DNA from: Thermomicrobiaceae bacterium | GTDB lineage: Bacteria; Chloroflexota; Chloroflexia; Thermomicrobiales; Thermomicrobiaceae | DNA length: 7,183 nt | Assembly: GCA_007122555.1 (NCBI GenBank) | Contig: SKTL01000146.1 | Coordinates: 1 to 7,183 of the forward strand | Direction: 5' to 3' | Part shown: positions 4,618-7,183 of the stretch, piece after piece | How the letters are laid out: each line of letters starts with the position of its first letter | Numbering within the stretch: the stretch's first letter is position 1 | The notes under the pieces: model-generated | The model's database searches: none | What the model was told of the DNA's origin: nothing | The model's input: the letters and a program-made list of their open reading frames with translations, nothing else | Position numbers and translations under genes: made by a program

Positions 4618-5915
4618 GCGTTTATCCAGGGATGACGGCCGGGGAGATCATCACGGGCGTGCACGACGGAGCGTTTACGGTTCAGGATGTCGCTGACGCC
4701 CATATGAGCCGAATCGATGAAGTAGATGTCGAGATTCGCGCCTTTGCGACTGTTGACGCTGACCTGGTTCGCACGGAGGCAGCCTGGCTCGATGCGCAGC
4801 GTCAGGCTGGCGCTCGTCTGCCGCTGCACGGGGTTCCAGTCGGCGTCAAGGACATCATTGACGTTGCCGGGTTGCCGACGATCGCCGGCTTCGAGCCGTA
4901 TCGAGATGAGATCGCCTTACGGGACGCCGAGATCGTTTCGCGGTTACGTTCGCTCGGGGCGTTGATGCTCGGCAAGACGCACACGACCCAGTTCGCGGTC
5001 GGAGATCCCGCGCCGACTCGAAATCCCTGGAACGTTGAAAAATCGCCGGCCGGATCCAGCGCCGGATCCGGCGCGGCAATACCGGCCCGGATGGTTCCGG
5101 TAGCCCTTGGTAGCCAGACGGCGGGCTCGATGTTGCGTCCGGCGTCATTCAATGGAAGCGTCGGTTTCAAACCAACCTTCGGCTGGATGTCGATGGACGG
5201 CGTGATCCCGCTCTGCTGGTCGCTCGATCATCTCGGGCTCTACGCAGCTACCGTCAATGACATCGCCGCCGTCTACTCGGCCCTGACGAGTGCTGAAGCG
5301 TCCGAGCATCGAATTCCCGGACCGCCGAGATTCGCGTTGCTGCCGGAGTACCTGGAGATGTCGGATGCCTCGGTATCGGAACACGTTCAGAATGTGGCCG
5401 CGCAACTCCGATCGGTCGGAGCGATTGTCGATGAGATCAACCTTCCGATGTCATTCGAAAGTATCTATGCGGTTCATCAGGTGATCTTCTCGGCGGAAAT
5501 GTCCGCGGTGCACAGCGCGAATCTGACATGCTATCCGGAACACTACGGACAGCGTATTCGATCGGGCGTTGAAGCGGGGTCGCTGATCCCGGCGAACTAC
5601 CTGCTGCAGGCGCGCCGGCTGCAGCGAACGCTATCGAGGCAAATTGACGAGTGGTTGATCGGCTATGATGCGGTGCTGATGCCGACAGTCTCGACCGAAG
5701 CCTGCGACATCGCCGAGACGGGCGATCGCCGATTTCAGGTTCCGGCGACGTTGCTCGGACTGCCGGCCATCTCGCTTCCAACCGGGTTGGGGCCCGGCGG
5801 ATTGCCGCTCGGGACACAGGTGATCGGACGGGCCGGCGCCGATACGCAACTGCTGACAGCGACCGAGTGGATCGCCGATCATGTTCCGTTGATCGGACGA
5901 CCCGAGATCGGGTAA
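4614..5915 (+). CDS. Amidase-signature-family hydrolase (AtzE/GatA-like)
   Basis: A 433-aa serine hydrolase of the amidase signature family, which cleaves carboxamide bonds to a carboxylate and ammonia or an amine. The Ser-cisSer-Lys triad is visible: K79 in PVGVKD, the cis-serine S148 in AGSSAGS, and the nucleophile S172 in SQTAGS, with the expected 24-residue spacing between the serines. The glycine-rich signature differs from GatA (QTAGS in place of DTGGS, and ML in place of IR just after it), which fits a free-standing amidase clade better than the tRNA amidotransferase; no gatB is present. The C-terminal part has YDAVLMPTVS (351-360) and LGLPAISLPTGL (381-392), both typical of the fold. 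It is slightly short for the family but has all catalytic elements. No signal peptide is seen, so it is cytosolic. The substrate cannot be deduced. It is coupled to the small upstream gene by a 4-nt overlap and is convergent with the kinase gene. Confidence 0.88.
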   Translation: MSVYPGMTAGEIITGVHDGAFTVQDVADAHMSRIDEVDVEIRAFATVDADLVRTEAAWLDAQRQAGARLPLHGVPVGVKDIIDVAGLPTIAGFEPYRDEIALRDAEIVSRLRSLGALMLGKTHTTQFAVGDPAPTRNPWNVEKSPAGSSAGSGAAIPARMVPVALGSQTAGSMLRPASFNGSVGFKPTFGWMSMDGVIPLCWSLDHLGLYAATVNDIAAVYSALTSAEASEHRIPGPPRFALLPEYLEMSDASVSEHVQNVAAQLRSVGAIVDEINLPMSFESIYAVHQVIFSAEMSAVHSANLTCYPEHYGQRIRSGVEAGSLIPANYLLQARRLQRTLSRQIDEWLIGYDAVLMPTVSTEACDIAETGDRRFQVPATLLGLPAISLPTGLGPGGLPLGTQVIGRAGADTQLLTATEWIADHVPLIGRPEIG

Positions 5916-5942
5916 TGGCTGTGCTAAATGGCGAATGAGACC

Positions 5943-5982
5943 GCTGATCAATGGAAGTGATCAGCCGAACTCGAAAGTCGAG
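5943..5982. terminator. Two tandem hairpins in the convergent amidase/kinase gap
   Basis: The 69-nt gap between the amidase stop and the kinase stop contains the perfect stem GCTGATCA (5943-5950) / TGATCAGC (5958-5965) with a 7-nt loop. It is followed by CTCGA (5970-5974) / TCGAG (5978-5982) with a 3-nt loop. The position between converging genes suits a two-way terminator, but neither side has a T-run, so intrinsic termination would be weak. The hairpins may instead protect 3' ends. Confidence 0.4.
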
Positions 5983-5984
5983 CG

Positions 5985-6947
5985 CTACCGGATAATACCC
6001 CTGGTGCTGCGATTGATAACGGCTTCGAGCTCCGTCGGGGTAATCACGGCGAGGTCGCCGCTGATCGTCATCTTCAGCGCCGCCATCGCCGGAGCGCACT
6101 GGAGCGAACGTTCAAGATCACCGTCGAGATACCCGTGCAGGAATCCAGCGGCAAAGGCGTCGCCGGCGCCGACGGGATCAACAATATCGACAGCGACCGA
6201 AGGAGTCCGTCGCAGCGAGCCATCCGGCATCCGGACGATTGCGCCATCCCCGCCGAGTGTCGCCACGGTGATAGTGGAGTCGAACTGACGGTGCATCTCC
6301 TGGACAACGTCTTCCGGAGCTCCGGTGATGCCCCAGATCGTCTCAGCGTCTTCCCGTCCGCAGAAGAGAATGTCCGCCTGTTCGCAGAACGGAGTGAGCC
6401 CGGCGCGCGCCTCTGCAGGCGACCAGAGCAGACTCCTGTAGTTGACATCGAAGCTCACGGTCGCGCCGGCATTTTTCGCCCGCGTGATGAGCTGCTGGCA
6501 GGCTTCGGCGCACCCGGAACCGATTGCCACGGTGATTCCAGTCAGATGGAGAATGCGCGTTCGCTCGGCGGGCGACATGTCGATCTGGTCCGGGGTGGAT
6601 CGGGCGACCGCGGAATCCTTCCGGTCATAGAGAACCTGCGTCGCTCGGGGTGAACTGCCGGTGTCGAGAAAGTAGACGCCTATGCGCTCTCCCTCGACCC
6701 AGGCAACATGACTTGTATCGACCCCGTGCCAGTTAAGCTCCCGGGCGATCCGCTGGCCGAGCGGGTTGACCGGCAGGACGGACGTCCAGGCGACCTTACG
6801 GCCGAGCCGAGCCAGCGCGATCGACAGGTTCGATTCGGTTCCGCCAATACGCAGATCAAGCGACTGTACCGTTTCGATACGCTGGCCAATCGGTGAACTC
6901 AGTCGAATCATTGACTCGCCGAACGTGTAGATGTCCAGACTGGTCAA
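5985..6947 (-). CDS. kdgK: PfkB-family sugar kinase, probably 2-keto-3-deoxygluconate kinase
   Basis: A 320-aa ribokinase/PfkB-fold kinase, likely converting 2-keto-3-deoxygluconate plus ATP to the 6-phosphate (KDPG) in Entner-Doudoroff or uronate breakdown. Motifs: GGTESNLSIALARLG (35-49) with substrate-binding glycines and N40; TLGGDGA (230-236); DPVGAGDAFAAGF (257-269) with the catalytic base D263 and the GAGD anion hole. Features favouring KdgK over fructokinase or ribokinase are Y92 (GVYF), Y107/R109 (LYDRKDSA), HLTGIT (134-139) and DVNYRSLLWSP (167-177) with R171. These match the keto-acid-binding residues recalled for the Thermus enzyme. The start is TTG (6945-6947) with AAAGGCGGGAA just upstream; the next in-frame ATG (codon 13) would remove the first beta strand. 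It lies 57 nt downstream of a regulator gene on the same strand, perhaps cotranscribed. Sugar specificity is an inference. Confidence 0.82.
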   Translation of the reverse strand: MTSLDIYTFGESMIRLSSPIGQRIETVQSLDLRIGGTESNLSIALARLGRKVAWTSVLPVNPLGQRIARELNWHGVDTSHVAWVEGERIGVYFLDTGSSPRATQVLYDRKDSAVARSTPDQIDMSPAERTRILHLTGITVAIGSGCAEACQQLITRAKNAGATVSFDVNYRSLLWSPAEARAGLTPFCEQADILFCGREDAETIWGITGAPEDVVQEMHRQFDSTITVATLGGDGAIVRMPDGSLRRTPSVAVDIVDPVGAGDAFAAGFLHGYLDGDLERSLQCAPAMAALKMTISGDLAVITPTELEAVINRSTRGIIR

Positions 6948-6950
6948 CAG

Positions 6951-6961
6951 TTCCCGCCTTT
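6951..6961 (-). promoter_or_regulatory. Ribosome binding site supporting the TTG start of the kinase
   Basis: On the minus strand AAAGGCGGGAA ends 3 nt before the TTG at 6947. An upstream ATG (6962-6964) overlaps this site but is out of frame with the kinase. This supports initiation at TTG, which may reduce expression. Confidence 0.5.
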
Positions 6962-7004
6962 CATAGACCCGAATAGTCTCATGGTTGATCCCGGTTGCGA
7001 CTGG

Positions 7005-7183
7005 TTACTCAGCGGCGACTGGAAGCCCGGTTTCTACTCTGGTCGTCAGATCGGACGCCCACTCATGCTGTTTCTTCATGATCCGCAGCGCAACTGACGT
7101 TTCCGTGCGGTAGGTGCCATCGATCTGCGCCAGCCGATCCGTCAGAAAGGTGAACATCTCTTCCTGATTCCGGAAGGACCCCA
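7005..7183 (-). CDS. C-terminus of an Lrp/AsnC-family transcriptional regulator (partial)
   Basis: The minus-strand frame ending in TAA (7005-7007) is open to the window edge and gives 58 residues. The stretch MFTFLTDRLAQIDGTYRTET followed by SVALRIMKKQHEW resembles the last strand-helix-strand part of the ligand-binding RAM domain of Lrp/AsnC proteins, where LxxLxxIxGVxxTET and a hydrophobic strand then a lysine are usual. The DNA-binding helix-turn-helix would lie outside the window. These regulators sense amino acids or other small metabolites. The gene is 57 nt upstream of the sugar kinase on the same strand, so the two may be cotranscribed or the regulator may act locally. Family assignment rests on a short C-terminal piece. 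Confidence 0.6.
   Translation of the reverse strand, partial: GSFRNQEEMFTFLTDRLAQIDGTYRTETSVALRIMKKQHEWASDLTTRVETGLPVAAE

Noticed and set aside
5437..6099. Minus-strand open frame (220 codons) across the amidase and kinase 3' ends
   Set aside because: It crosses the convergent gap and both genes antisense or out of frame, and its Arg/Ser-rich composition is typical of a shadow frame.

Overview
The window is bacterial chromosome of moderately high GC (judged by eye, not counted), tightly packed, with short intergenic gaps and mixed ATG/GTG/TTG starts. A twin-arginine lipoprotein, an archease-RtcB pair, a CDGSH protein and an AtzE/GatA-type amidase with a small upstream partner suggest a deep-branching, possibly Chloroflexota-like (Thermomicrobia-type) or actinobacterial-type lineage. 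No rRNA or marker gene is present, so this placement is tentative. There is no mobile element, CRISPR array, tRNA or rRNA.

Layout. (1) 1-117, minus: the N-terminus of a lipoprotein with a Tat-like signal peptide, cut by the window edge. A -35-like TTGACA and a perfect 8-bp inverted repeat lie upstream. (2) 320-3873, minus: a compact same-strand cluster, in transcription order Rieske [2Fe-2S] ferredoxin, FAD/NAD(P)H ferredoxin reductase (4-nt overlap), archease (23-nt gap) and RtcB RNA ligase (70-nt gap with a hairpin). (3) 3990-4223, minus: a CDGSH iron-sulfur protein upstream of that cluster, separated from it by a strong 10-bp hairpin. (4) 4224-4407: a divergent regulatory region with a 9-bp direct repeat. 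(5) 4408-5915, plus: a 69-aa GatC/AtzG-like small protein overlapping an amidase by 4 nt. (6) 5916-5984: a convergent gap with two hairpins. (7) 5985-6947, minus: a PfkB sugar kinase, best read as 2-keto-3-deoxygluconate kinase, starting at TTG. (8) 7005-7183, minus: the C-terminus of an Lrp/AsnC-type regulator lying upstream of the kinase.

How they may work together. Archease and RtcB are a known pair: archease promotes guanylylation and turnover of the RNA ligase. The Rieske protein and reductase form an obvious NAD(P)H-FAD-[2Fe-2S] electron-transfer pair, but no oxygenase or other acceptor is in the window. The most interesting feature is that this redox pair, probably preceded by a CDGSH protein, is co-oriented and nearly continuous with archease-RtcB. 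In animals the FAD oxidoreductase PYROXD1 protects the RtcB-type ligase from oxidative inactivation. A bacterial flavoprotein in the same cluster as RtcB therefore raises a testable idea of redox support for RNA ligation or repair. This is an inference from gene order only. The amidase pair and the kinase/regulator pair look like separate metabolic units.
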